64,000 nucleotides of DNA from Sphingobacterium olei (lineage in GTDB: Bacteria; Bacteroidota; Bacteroidia; Sphingobacteriales; Sphingobacteriaceae): assembly GCF_005048855.1 (NCBI RefSeq), contig NZ_SUME01000001.1, positions 930,001-994,000 of the forward strand, given 5' to 3'. Shown here one piece after another: positions 1 to 8,074 of the stretch. How positions within the stretch are numbered: position 1 is the stretch's first letter; the number at the start of each line of letters is the position of its first letter. The notes below the pieces were generated by a model that had not been told where the DNA came from, made no database searches, and saw only the letters and a program-made list of their open reading frames with translations. The position numbers and the translations under genes are program-made.

Positions 1-69
1 AAAGCACATCAACAGATGGAAGATGGAGACTTTATGGGAAAAATAGTTTTAAATTTTAAGGCTAAATAG
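1..69 (+). CDS. C-terminal end of a zinc-type/quinone oxidoreductase (partial)
   Basis: Frame 1 is open from the first base to a TAG at 67-69 and gives 22 residues ending in MGKIVLNFKAK. The pattern 'AHQQMEDGDFMGKIVLNF' is the usual last helix and strand of medium-chain dehydrogenases of the quinone oxidoreductase type (family knowledge; the match is short). Everything upstream lies outside the window, so catalytic residues cannot be checked. It points in the same direction as the GH92 gene that starts 54 bases later, but whether they share a transcript is unknown; the gap holds a weak promoter-like TATCTTCG at 93-100. Confidence 0.6.
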   Translation, partial: KAHQQMEDGDFMGKIVLNFKAK

Positions 70-123
70 TTTTAGCATTTACATTTATTCCTTATCTTCG
101 TCCTAAGAATAAACCTATATATT

Positions 124-2427
124 ATGACAATATTTAAGTATTTTACATTATCTATTATGGGGATACTATGTATCCTTAATCTAAACGCGCAAAAAATTGC
201 TGGTAAAATTGACAAACCGCTAAACTATGTAAGCACGTTAGTCGGTACGCAATCCACCTATTTTTTATCGAGTGGAAATACATACCCCGCAGTCGCTTTG
301 CCTTGGGGGATGAATTTTTGGAGTCCGCAGACCGGTAAAATGGGGGATGGCTGGATGTACACGTATACAGCGGAAAAAATACGGGGTATTAAACAGACCC
401 ATCAACCTTCTCCCTGGATGAATGACTACGGCCAATTTTCGGTTATGGCTATGGTCAACAATAAGACATTTGACCAGGATAAACGGGCTAGCTATTTTTC
501 GCATAAGGCAGAAGTAGCCAAACCACATTATTATTCCGTTTACCTTGCGGATTATGATACAAAAGTGGAAGTTACACCGACGGAAAGAGCTGCTTATTTT
601 CGATTTACATTTCCAAAAACGGATTCGGCTTTTGTCTTAATAGACGCTTTTGATAAAGGTTCCTATGTCGAAGTTATCCCAAAAGAATATAAAATTATCG
701 GTTATACAACAAAGAATAGCGGTGGTGTTCCAACTAATTTCAAGAATTACTTTGTTATGCAATTTGACCGTCCGTTTGCCAACGTTGCGACGTTTGCAGA
801 TTCAGTCTTAACCGATAATCGCTATTTGGTCAAAGCTGACCATGTGGGAGCATTAGTGCGCTTTCAAATTGCTAATCCAGGCGAACAATTGATGGCAAAA
901 GTCGCGTCTTCTTTTATTAGTCCAGAGCAGGCATCCCTAAACTTGAAAGAGTTGGATGGCAAAAATTTTGATCAACGTGTTGCCGAGGGAGAAAATATTT
1001 GGAATCGGGAATTAAGTAAGGTAGAGGTGCAGGGCGGATCCATTGATCAACTGCGTACATTCTACTCTTGCCTATACCGCTCTTTACTATTTCCTCGTAT
1101 GTTTTATGAGATCGATGCAACGGGACAAGTCATACATTATTCGCCATATAATGGAGAAGTGTTACCTGGTTATATGTTTACAGATACTGGTTTTTGGGAT
1201 ACATTCCGTTGTTTATTTCCGTTCTTAAATCTTATGTATCCTGAAATGAGCGAAAAAATGCAAGAGGGATTGGCAAATGCATATAAAGAAGGTGGATGGC
1301 TTCCCGAATGGGCTAGTCCTGGTTACAGAAATATAATGGTGGGAAATAATTCAGCATCTGTCGTGGCTGATGCATGGATTAAAGGAATTCGTTCGAAAGA
1401 AATTGGCACGCTATACGAAGCTGTATTAAAAGGAGCTAATAATGCGGGTCCAATAACAGCTGTAGGAAGAGCTGGAGCAGATTATTATAAAGAGTTAGGG
1501 TATGTTCCATACGATGTAAAGATTCACGAAAATACAGCTAGAAGTTTAGAGTATGCATACGATGATTTTGCAATCTATCAACTGGCAAAAGCGTTGGACA
1601 AACCAGCGTCAGATCAACAACTCTATAAAAGTAGAGCGTATAATTATCAAAAGTTATTTGATCCGTCTACGGGATTGATGCGTGGAAAAAAGAAAAATGG
1701 AGAGTTCCAATCTCCGTTTAATCCTTTTAAATGGGGAGATGCTTTTACCGAAGGAAACAGCTGGCATTACAGTTGGTCGGTATTCCAGGATTTTGAAGGA
1801 CTTGCTAAATTAATGGGCGGTCACCAGGCGATGGAAATAAAATTGGACTCCGTATTTACTATTCCGCCAATTTTTGATGATTCCTATTATGGATTTCCTA
1901 TACACGAAATTCGTGAAATGCAGATTGCAAATATGGGACAGTATGCCCACGGAAATCAACCTATTCAACATATGATATACCTCTACAACCATGTTGGAGC
2001 TCCTTGGAAGGCACAATATTGGTTACGCGAGACCATGAATAGAATGTATTCGCCTAATCCAGATGGATATTGCGGTGATGAAGATAATGGGCAAACATCC
2101 GCCTGGTATGTTTTCTCTGCGATGGGTTTTTATCCTGTTACACCTGCCACAGATGAATATATATTGGGATCTCCAATATTTGATAAAGTGACACTTCATC
2201 TTAGTAATGGCAAGAAAGTAAACATTCAAACTCAGAATAATTCAGATACCAACCGCTATATTAAAAATTTAAAATGGAATGGTAAGAACTATACCAAAAA
2301 TTACATTAAACATAGTGAACTGGTGAAGGGAACAACTTTATCTTTTGATATGGATGTCGTCCCTAATAAAAATCGCGGCGTAAATAAAGCCGATTTACCT
2401 TTCTCGTTAAGCAAAGACGATCAGTAA
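124..2427 (+). CDS. Secreted GH92 family alpha-mannosidase
   Basis: A 767-residue glycoside hydrolase family 92 protein; family members are calcium-dependent exo-acting alpha-mannosidases that release mannose from glycans, typically in the periplasm or at the cell surface. Residues 1-22 form a signal peptide ending in LNAQ. An N-terminal beta-sandwich (about 30-270) leads into the (alpha/alpha)6 catalytic domain. Family landmarks are visible: WLPEW near 395, VGNNSASVVADAW near 410, GNQPIQHM near 610 and DNGQTSAWYVFSAMGFYP from about 653. Length is normal for the family. The ATG at 124 is preferred because it directly begins the signal peptide. It converges with the AraC-type regulator and shares a hairpin with it at the 3' end. 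Exact linkage specificity (alpha-1,2, 1,3 or other) cannot be read from sequence. Confidence 0.93.
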   Translation: MTIFKYFTLSIMGILCILNLNAQKIAGKIDKPLNYVSTLVGTQSTYFLSSGNTYPAVALPWGMNFWSPQTGKMGDGWMYTYTAEKIRGIKQTHQPSPWMNDYGQFSVMAMVNNKTFDQDKRASYFSHKAEVAKPHYYSVYLADYDTKVEVTPTERAAYFRFTFPKTDSAFVLIDAFDKGSYVEVIPKEYKIIGYTTKNSGGVPTNFKNYFVMQFDRPFANVATFADSVLTDNRYLVKADHVGALVRFQIANPGEQLMAKVASSFISPEQASLNLKELDGKNFDQRVAEGENIWNRELSKVEVQGGSIDQLRTFYSCLYRSLLFPRMFYEIDATGQVIHYSPYNGEVLPGYMFTDTGFWDTFRCLFPFLNLMYPEMSEKMQEGLANAYKEGGWLPEWASPGYRNIMVGNNSASVVADAWIKGIRSKEIGTLYEAVLKGANNAGPITAVGRAGADYYKELGYVPYDVKIHENTARSLEYAYDDFAIYQLAKALDKPASDQQLYKSRAYNYQKLFDPSTGLMRGKKKNGEFQSPFNPFKWGDAFTEGNSWHYSWSVFQDFEGLAKLMGGHQAMEIKLDSVFTIPPIFDDSYYGFPIHEIREMQIANMGQYAHGNQPIQHMIYLYNHVGAPWKAQYWLRETMNRMYSPNPDGYCGDEDNGQTSAWYVFSAMGFYPVTPATDEYILGSPIFDKVTLHLSNGKKVNIQTQNNSDTNRYIKNLKWNGKNYTKNYIKHSELVKGTTLSFDMDVVPNKNRGVNKADLPFSLSKDDQ

Positions 2428-2444
2428 TTTAAAGTTAGAGAAAT

Positions 2445-2489
2445 ATAAAATAAAAGCGGGGCCCTAGATAAGCTTCGCTTTTATTTTAT
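2445..2489. terminator. Bidirectional terminator hairpin between GH92 gene and araC-type gene
   Basis: Perfect 14-bp arms, 2445-2458 and 2476-2489, are separated by 17 bases. The arms are A/T-rich at the outside, so each strand has a T-rich tail. The right arm lies inside the last codons of the convergent AraC-type gene (stop at 2464-2466), so the hairpin also shapes that coding end. Confidence 0.8.
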
Positions 2490-3330
2490 AGCCTTTCGGA
2501 GTTAGGCCGGTAAAACGTTTAAAAGCATTATGAAAGCTTACATAATTATTATATCCACATTCAAAACAGACTTCCTTCAGGGGCGTATTAGTATCTGACA
2601 GAAATTTGCAGGCGGATGCGACCCGAAGTTCAGTAATAAACTCTAATGGCGTTTTACCCGTTTTTTGTTTAAAATATCGGCAGAAAGAATTGTTTGTCAT
2701 GCCAGCCAAATTTGCTAGATCGCTTAACTCTATATGTTGTTTAAAATTGGTTTGAATGTAATCTACGATATCATTCATACGCTTATGATCGCTTGAATGA
2801 TTTAAGATCGCATAATTCTCACTTACCAGCATTATCTTATTCTTTTGATGAAAAATATACAATGCCTGCAATAAAATTAAGAGCTGTTCAAATCCGCCAG
2901 CAATCAAAATGTGTTCAAAAAGTTTGTTTAACGGATCCGTCGAATCACATCTATACCATAATCCTTTATTTGCTTCTAAAAGTAAATCTTTAATGCCAGT
3001 CATCTCCGGTAAATAAAAAAAATCTTCGCCGGCAAAACTTTTTTGGAAATGTATGACACAGTTATCTGTAGCAATAGGCTTGATCGCATCTAAATATTCT
3101 GGATCGAAAAACCAGTAATGGGGAATATTAGGACCAATGAGAACAACATCTCCAGGACCAAACTTTCGAATACAATCTCCGATAAAAAGCGTACCTGAGC
3201 CCTTTCTAACTTGAATGAACTCCAATTCTTCATGGTAATGCCATACGTTATGATTCTTAGGATAGGTATCGTGCCGTACATGAAAACTTTGAAAACTGCT
3301 CCCTTGATGAGTTAGTTGTTTTAGACGCAT
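2464..3330 (-). CDS. AraC family transcriptional regulator with cupin sensor
   Basis: A 288-residue regulator. The N-terminal part (about 15-100) is a cupin-like sugar-sensing domain with HYHEELEF-type metal/ligand motif and the GDVVLIGPNIPHYW strand. The C-terminal part (about 190-285) holds the two helix-turn-helix units of the AraC/XylS family, including LSDLANLAGMTNNSFCRYFK and the closing FKRFTGLTPKGYK. It is transcribed divergently from the fucose operon, across a 135-base regulatory gap, so it is the likely activator of that operon, responding to fucose or a pathway intermediate (inference). The ATG at 3330 is at the start of the cupin fold; no better start lies upstream. Confidence 0.88.
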   Translation of the reverse strand: MRLKQLTHQGSSFQSFHVRHDTYPKNHNVWHYHEELEFIQVRKGSGTLFIGDCIRKFGPGDVVLIGPNIPHYWFFDPEYLDAIKPIATDNCVIHFQKSFAGEDFFYLPEMTGIKDLLLEANKGLWYRCDSTDPLNKLFEHILIAGGFEQLLILLQALYIFHQKNKIMLVSENYAILNHSSDHKRMNDIVDYIQTNFKQHIELSDLANLAGMTNNSFCRYFKQKTGKTPLEFITELRVASACKFLSDTNTPLKEVCFECGYNNYVSFHNAFKRFTGLTPKGYKIKAKLI

Positions 3331-3465
3331 TTTGTATTATATATTCAGACAGTTTGCAAATTAAATTAAAATAATGGTAATATCATTTATAAAATGGGTA
3401 ATATAATTAATACTTTATTCATTATTTATTCCGTATTTCGAATTATCAATTATACATCTTGTTAT
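3331..3465. promoter_or_regulatory. Divergent regulatory region between araC-type gene and fucP
   Basis: This A/T-rich 135-base gap must hold the promoters of both the regulator and the fucose operon. The near-palindrome AGTTTGCAAATT lies at 3351-3362 and is a possible operator half. On the minus strand ATTTAATTTGC resembles the TAnnTTTG box with one mismatch. No exact promoter is clear on the plus strand. An ATG at 3394 in frame with fucP would add 24 residues with no family counterpart, so I treat this stretch as untranslated. Confidence 0.5.
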
Positions 3466-4725
3466 ATGTCACAACAAAAAAAATACACATTAGCGATCAT
3501 TTTAATCACGTCGTTATTTTTCTTTTGGGGGTTTATTCATAATCTTGATCCGATTTTGATACCGCATCTTAGAAATGCATTTAGTCTCACGACTGTGCAA
3601 GCTTCCTTAGTAGACTCTTCGGTCTTTATTGCTTATTTCTTACTCGCAATACCGGCTGGATTAATCATGAAAAAGTATGGTTATAAAACAGGTATATTAA
3701 TCGGATTACTGCTTTTCGCAATAGGCTGTTTTTTATTTGTCCCCGCTGCCAATACGATAAGTTATCCATTTTTCTTAGGCGCGTTATTTGTCGTTGCTTG
3801 CGGACTTACTATATTGGAGACGGCAGCTAATCCTTATATAACGGTACTTGGAGATCCGTCGAAAGCGACACAACGACTTAATTTTGCACAATCTTTTAAC
3901 GGGTTGGCAGCTTTTATTGCTCCTATTATAGGTGGTAAATATATCCTGTCTGAAGAACCACTAAGTACCGATAAAATAGCCGCTTTAAGTGAGCAGGCAA
4001 AAACCGCTTATATTCAAGCTGAAACGTCAGCAGTAAAAGGACCTTATGTGATTTTAGGAATTATCATTCTGATTGTAGCCTGTATATTTTTCTTTACCAA
4101 GCTGCCAGATATAAAGGATAACGAAACAGATCAAAAGAAAGGATTTTTTCACGCTCTAAAGCATAAAAATGTAAGTTCAGCCGTTATAGCACAGTTTTTC
4201 TATGTAGGTGCACAAGTGAGTGTATTGAGTTTCATCGTCATGTATGCGACAGAGATTGCAGATGTAACCCCATCTAGTGCCAAGTATTATGCTGGCATCG
4301 CGGGGCTCGCCTTTATGATCGGTCGTTTTGTAGGAACATTTTTAATGCGTTATATATCGCCGGCGAGGTTGCTTTCAATTTTTGCTGCTTCAGCTATTTT
4401 GCTGACTGTAGCCGTCATCTACGGATCGGGTGTTATGACCTTATATGCCATGATCGGTATTGCGTTCTTTATGTCGATTATGTTTCCGACGATTTTTGCT
4501 TTTGGTGTAGAAGGCATTGGTGCAGATACCAAATCTGCGTCAAGCCTTATCATTATGTCGATAGTGGGCGGTGCCATCATTCCTCCGGTATTAGGGCTGA
4601 TATCAGATATTACAGGTAACCTGCAATTGGGATATTATGTTGTATTGATCTGTTTTGCGGTAGTATTATTATTTGCATTTAGAAATAAGCAAACTACAGT
4701 CGAGGTAAAAGATAATATACATTAG
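3466..4725 (+). CDS. fucP: L-fucose:H+ symporter, major facilitator superfamily
   Basis: A 12-helix sugar permease of the FucP/GluP branch of the major facilitator superfamily. From the ATG at 3466 it is 419 residues (MSQQKKYTLAII). Typical FucP features are the first helix FFFWGFIHNLDPILIPHL, the GYKTGI loop after helix 2, and ETAANPYITVLGD in helix 4 to 5, which carries the conserved glutamate and asparagine. An earlier in-frame ATG at 3394 would prepend a hydrophobic stretch not expected for the family. It is the first gene of the operon and its stop is 2 bases before the mutarotase start. The branch also includes glucose/galactose permeases; fucose is favoured by the downstream genes. Confidence 0.87.
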   Translation: MSQQKKYTLAIILITSLFFFWGFIHNLDPILIPHLRNAFSLTTVQASLVDSSVFIAYFLLAIPAGLIMKKYGYKTGILIGLLLFAIGCFLFVPAANTISYPFFLGALFVVACGLTILETAANPYITVLGDPSKATQRLNFAQSFNGLAAFIAPIIGGKYILSEEPLSTDKIAALSEQAKTAYIQAETSAVKGPYVILGIIILIVACIFFFTKLPDIKDNETDQKKGFFHALKHKNVSSAVIAQFFYVGAQVSVLSFIVMYATEIADVTPSSAKYYAGIAGLAFMIGRFVGTFLMRYISPARLLSIFAASAILLTVAVIYGSGVMTLYAMIGIAFFMSIMFPTIFAFGVEGIGADTKSASSLIIMSIVGGAIIPPVLGLISDITGNLQLGYYVVLICFAVVLLFAFRNKQTTVEVKDNIH

Positions 4726-4727
4726 AG

Positions 4728-5057
4728 ATGAAAAAATATGCTTTGGGATTGGATCTGATAGATGATCCGCAGTTGATTCAAGAATATGTCGATTTCCATA
4801 AGAATGTATGGCCTGAAATAAAAACTTCTATTTCAGCCTCAGGCATCTTAAACATGGAAATTTATAGATTTGAGAATAGATTGTTTATGATAATGGAAGT
4901 TAATGCTCTCTTTTCTTTTGAAAAGAAAGCAAATATGGATGCGTCAAATCCTAAAGTACAAGAATGGGAGAAATTGATGTGGAAATATCAATCCGCAATT
5001 CCAGGAGCAAAGGAAGGCGAGAAGTGGGTGTTAATGGATAAGATATTTGAGTTATAA
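4728..5057 (+). CDS. L-rhamnose/L-fucose mutarotase (RhaM family)
   Basis: A 109-residue ferredoxin-like alpha/beta protein of the RhaM (YiiL, DUF718) family, which interconverts the alpha and beta anomers of 6-deoxy sugars. The signature around the catalytic histidine, FHKNVWPEI (about 24-32), and the later strand MEIYRFENRLFMIMEV are clear. The C-terminal WVLMDKIFEL is a usual ending. It lies between the permease (2-base gap) and the UxaA-type dehydratase (6-base gap), which makes L-fucose the likely substrate even though the family is named for rhamnose. The mutarotase would supply the anomer used by the fucose dehydrogenase. Confidence 0.85.
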   Translation: MKKYALGLDLIDDPQLIQEYVDFHKNVWPEIKTSISASGILNMEIYRFENRLFMIMEVNALFSFEKKANMDASNPKVQEWEKLMWKYQSAIPGAKEGEKWVLMDKIFEL

Positions 5058-5063
5058 TATAAA

Positions 5064-6728
5064 ATGGAAAAATTGAGACAGGATTTTCTACAGATTCATC
5101 CCGATGATAATGTATTGGTTGCCCTGCGTGATCTGCCGGCTGGATATATTGCGCATTTTGCCGGAATGGAAATCAAATTAAAGCAACATGTGCAATCGAA
5201 ACATAAATTTACAATAACAACGTTAAGAGAAAATAGTGACGTGTTAATGTATGGTGTTCTAGTCGGAAAAACAAATTCAGAACTTCATGAAGGAGAATTA
5301 ATTACAGTAGACAACTTAAGACACGCATCAGATGATTTTAGGCTTTCAGAGCGAAAAACTCAATGGAGTAGACCCGATATCTCTGCATTTGCAAACCGGA
5401 CTTTTAATGGGTTTTACAGGAACAACGGTACAGTAGGAACCGCAAATTATTGGCTAGTAATACCGTTGGTATTTTGTGAAAATCGTAACATTCTAACATT
5501 AAAATCCGCTTTAGAAGAGAAACTAGGCTATCAAGTTGAATCTAAAGACTACGCTGACGAAGTTGATGCATTAATTTTAAAATATAAAAATGGTGCTTCA
5601 GCACAAGATTTATTACAACTTGATTTATCTCCAGCGGGAGAAAAAAAGGGTTCTACCCGCTTATTTGAAAATGTAGATGGTATTAAATTTTTGAACCACG
5701 ACATGGGATGTGGCGGCACACGTTTAGATTCAGACGCGTTGTGTGGTCTGTTGGCAGGATATATTTCGCACCCGAATGTAGCAGGAGCTACTGTATTAAG
5801 TCTAGGGTGTCAACATGCACAAGCGTCTATTCTGAAAGAAGAAATTGCTAAAAGAGATCCATACTTTGATAAACCACTGTATATTTTCGAACAGCAGTTT
5901 GAAGGTACAGAACAAGATTTAATGCAAAAGGCGCTCAAAGCTACCTTTGCGGGCCTAGCAGAGGCTAACAAGCAAACACGGCAACCTGCTACGCTAGACA
6001 AATTATGCATTGGACTAGAATGTGGCGGATCAGATGGCTTTTCGGGTATTTCTGCAAATCCCGCTCTAGGTTATGTATCCGATATGATGGTCAGTATGGG
6101 AGGTTCTGTTATATTGGCCGAATTTCCGGAATTATGTGGAGTAGAACAAGAGTTAAGTGATCGGTGTATTGATGAAGAAACGGCAGAAAAATTTATGTCG
6201 TTGATGAAAGTATATAATGCTAAAGCTGAAGCCAATGGATCGGGCTTTTATATGAATCCTTCACCTGGAAATATAAGAGATGGTTTGATTACTGATGCGA
6301 TCAAATCTGCCGGAGCTGCTAAAAAGGGAGGTACATCACCAGTTACCGCTGTTGTGGATTATCCTGAATTGGCCAATCGACCGGGCTTAAATCTACTATG
6401 CACACCGGGGAATGATGTAGAAAGTACGACCGCGGAAGTCGGGTCTGGTGCAAATATTGTTCTTTTCACAACAGGCTTAGGAACACCCACCGGTAATCCC
6501 ATTGCTCCGGTAATTAAAATTTCGACAAATACGAAGATTTTTGAAAAAATGTCGGATATCATCGACTTAAATTGCGGAACCATTATAGACGGAGAGGAAA
6601 CCATTGAAGAGGCCGCATATCGTATACTGGATTTTGTCATTCAAGTGGCAAGTGGTGAGGTGAAACCTAAAGCAGTTAAATTGGGCCAGGATGATTTTAT
6701 TCCTTGGCGCAGAGGTGTATCTTTATAA
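5064..6728 (+). CDS. UxaA/altronate dehydratase family protein, probable L-fuconate dehydratase
   Basis: A 554-residue member of the UxaA/GarD family of iron-dependent sugar-acid dehydratases. Residues about 10-90 form the SAF domain. The core begins with the GTVGTANYW motif near 125 and contains NHDMGCGG near 213, CGGSDGFSGISANPALG near 320, and MNPSPGNIRDGLITDAI near 400 followed by KKGGTSPV. The C-terminus has GTPTGNPIAPVIKISTN. The family normally acts on altronate, galactarate or glucarate. Here the genes around it are for L-fucose oxidation, and no enolase-superfamily fuconate dehydratase is present, so I infer that it removes water from L-fuconate to give 2-keto-3-deoxy-L-fuconate. The substrate is inference; the family is firm. 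Confidence 0.85.
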   Translation: MEKLRQDFLQIHPDDNVLVALRDLPAGYIAHFAGMEIKLKQHVQSKHKFTITTLRENSDVLMYGVLVGKTNSELHEGELITVDNLRHASDDFRLSERKTQWSRPDISAFANRTFNGFYRNNGTVGTANYWLVIPLVFCENRNILTLKSALEEKLGYQVESKDYADEVDALILKYKNGASAQDLLQLDLSPAGEKKGSTRLFENVDGIKFLNHDMGCGGTRLDSDALCGLLAGYISHPNVAGATVLSLGCQHAQASILKEEIAKRDPYFDKPLYIFEQQFEGTEQDLMQKALKATFAGLAEANKQTRQPATLDKLCIGLECGGSDGFSGISANPALGYVSDMMVSMGGSVILAEFPELCGVEQELSDRCIDEETAEKFMSLMKVYNAKAEANGSGFYMNPSPGNIRDGLITDAIKSAGAAKKGGTSPVTAVVDYPELANRPGLNLLCTPGNDVESTTAEVGSGANIVLFTTGLGTPTGNPIAPVIKISTNTKIFEKMSDIIDLNCGTIIDGEETIEEAAYRILDFVIQVASGEVKPKAVKLGQDDFIPWRRGVSL

Positions 6729-6738
6729 ATTTGAACGC

Positions 6739-8043
6739 ATGAAAAAATTAGTTTTCTTCTTTCTAGTACTAGTTAGCATGAACTCGGTTAGCGCACAGCA
6801 GAACTATGTTCCTTCTTCAGAAAACCTAAAAAATAGAGCATGGTTTGAAGACTCTCGTTTTGGAGTTTTTATCCACTGGGGCGTTTATAGCGTTTTAGGG
6901 GATGGCGAATGGGTAATGAATAACCAAAATTTTGGGTTAAATGAATATCGTTTATTACCTGATTTTTTTTATCCTATCGCATTTGATGCGGCTAATTGGG
7001 CGAAGCTTTTTAAAGATTCGGGTGCGAAGTACATCACGTTCACTTCTAGGCATCACGATGGGTTTTCTATGTGGAATTCTCAGGTTTCAGATTATAATAT
7101 CGTAAAAGCGACACCTTTTAAGCGAGATATCGTAAAAGAATTGGTAGAGGCTTGTCGGGAAGAGGGTATAAAGGTGATGTTTTACTATTCTCTTTTAGAT
7201 TGGAGCAGAGATGATTATTTACCTACTGGAAAAACAGGGAAGGGAATAATTGGTCGCGACAGCACCCAAGGTAACTGGGATAGTTACATTCAGTTTATGA
7301 AAGATCAATTGACAGAGCTGTTAACAAATTATGGCCAAATTGATGGAATCTGGTTTGATGGTCATTGGGACAAACCGGAAGCAGATTGGAAATATAATGA
7401 AATATACAGCTTGATTCATCAATTGCAACCACAATGTCTCATTGGAAATAATCATCACTTAGCGACATTTGAAGGAGAAGATTTTCAGATGTTTGAACGT
7501 GATTTACCGGGTCAGAATACTACAGGATTCGGCACCTCTGCCGATCAGGTAGGAAATCTTCCTAAAGAAGTTTGCGGTACAATCGCTGGATCGTGGGGAT
7601 TTGATATTAAAGACCGCAAGCAAAAAAACTTCAAAGAGGTACTTACCTACTTGGTCAAAGCCGCAGGGTATGGCTCTAATCTCTTGTTGAATATTGGACC
7701 TATGCCAAATGGTAAAATACAAGATTATCAACAGGATAGACTTCTTGATCTTGGAAATTGGCTGAGAAAGTATGGTGAAACGATTTACGCAACAACGGGC
7801 GGCTTTGTAACTCCTACAGATGAGTATGCGCTGACAAGAAAAGCAAACAAAATTTATATTCATATCTTTAATCCGAATCAAGAAAAAGTGCTAATCAAAG
7901 ATTTTGTTCCAGAGATAAGGAACATATCAAATTACGACGACAATAAATCAGTGTCGTACGCGCACACAGATTTAGGATTGGAAATATCACTTCCCAAACC
8001 AATTGATAAAGAATTCTTAATTTTAACATTGGACGTGAAATAA
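6739..8043 (+). CDS. Secreted GH29 alpha-L-fucosidase
   Basis: A 434-residue glycoside hydrolase family 29 enzyme that frees L-fucose from glycans outside the cytoplasm. The start is the ATG at 6739, which gives a clean signal peptide MKKLVFFFLVLVSMNSVSAQ; an earlier in-frame start at 6691 would overlap the dehydratase gene. Motifs: FGVFIHWGVYS near 37, SRHHDGFSMWNS near 100, and the nucleophile aspartate at 207 in IWFDGHWD. The late strand LLNIGPMPNGKI is also standard. There is a short beta-sandwich at the C-terminus but no added binding module. It starts 10 bases after the dehydratase stop, so import, degradation and release are co-transcribed. Confidence 0.93.
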   Translation: MKKLVFFFLVLVSMNSVSAQQNYVPSSENLKNRAWFEDSRFGVFIHWGVYSVLGDGEWVMNNQNFGLNEYRLLPDFFYPIAFDAANWAKLFKDSGAKYITFTSRHHDGFSMWNSQVSDYNIVKATPFKRDIVKELVEACREEGIKVMFYYSLLDWSRDDYLPTGKTGKGIIGRDSTQGNWDSYIQFMKDQLTELLTNYGQIDGIWFDGHWDKPEADWKYNEIYSLIHQLQPQCLIGNNHHLATFEGEDFQMFERDLPGQNTTGFGTSADQVGNLPKEVCGTIAGSWGFDIKDRKQKNFKEVLTYLVKAAGYGSNLLLNIGPMPNGKIQDYQQDRLLDLGNWLRKYGETIYATTGGFVTPTDEYALTRKANKIYIHIFNPNQEKVLIKDFVPEIRNISNYDDNKSVSYAHTDLGLEISLPKPIDKEFLILTLDVK

Positions 8044-8074
8044 AAAAAATAGACAACACCTAAACAGTAAACTT

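Noticed and set aside
3394..3465. 24-residue N-terminal extension of FucP
   Set aside because: The added hydrophobic stretch is not seen in the family; the ATG at 3466 gives a normal start.
6691..6738. Upstream start for the fucosidase
   Set aside because: It overlaps the dehydratase gene and would bury the signal peptide that begins at 6739.
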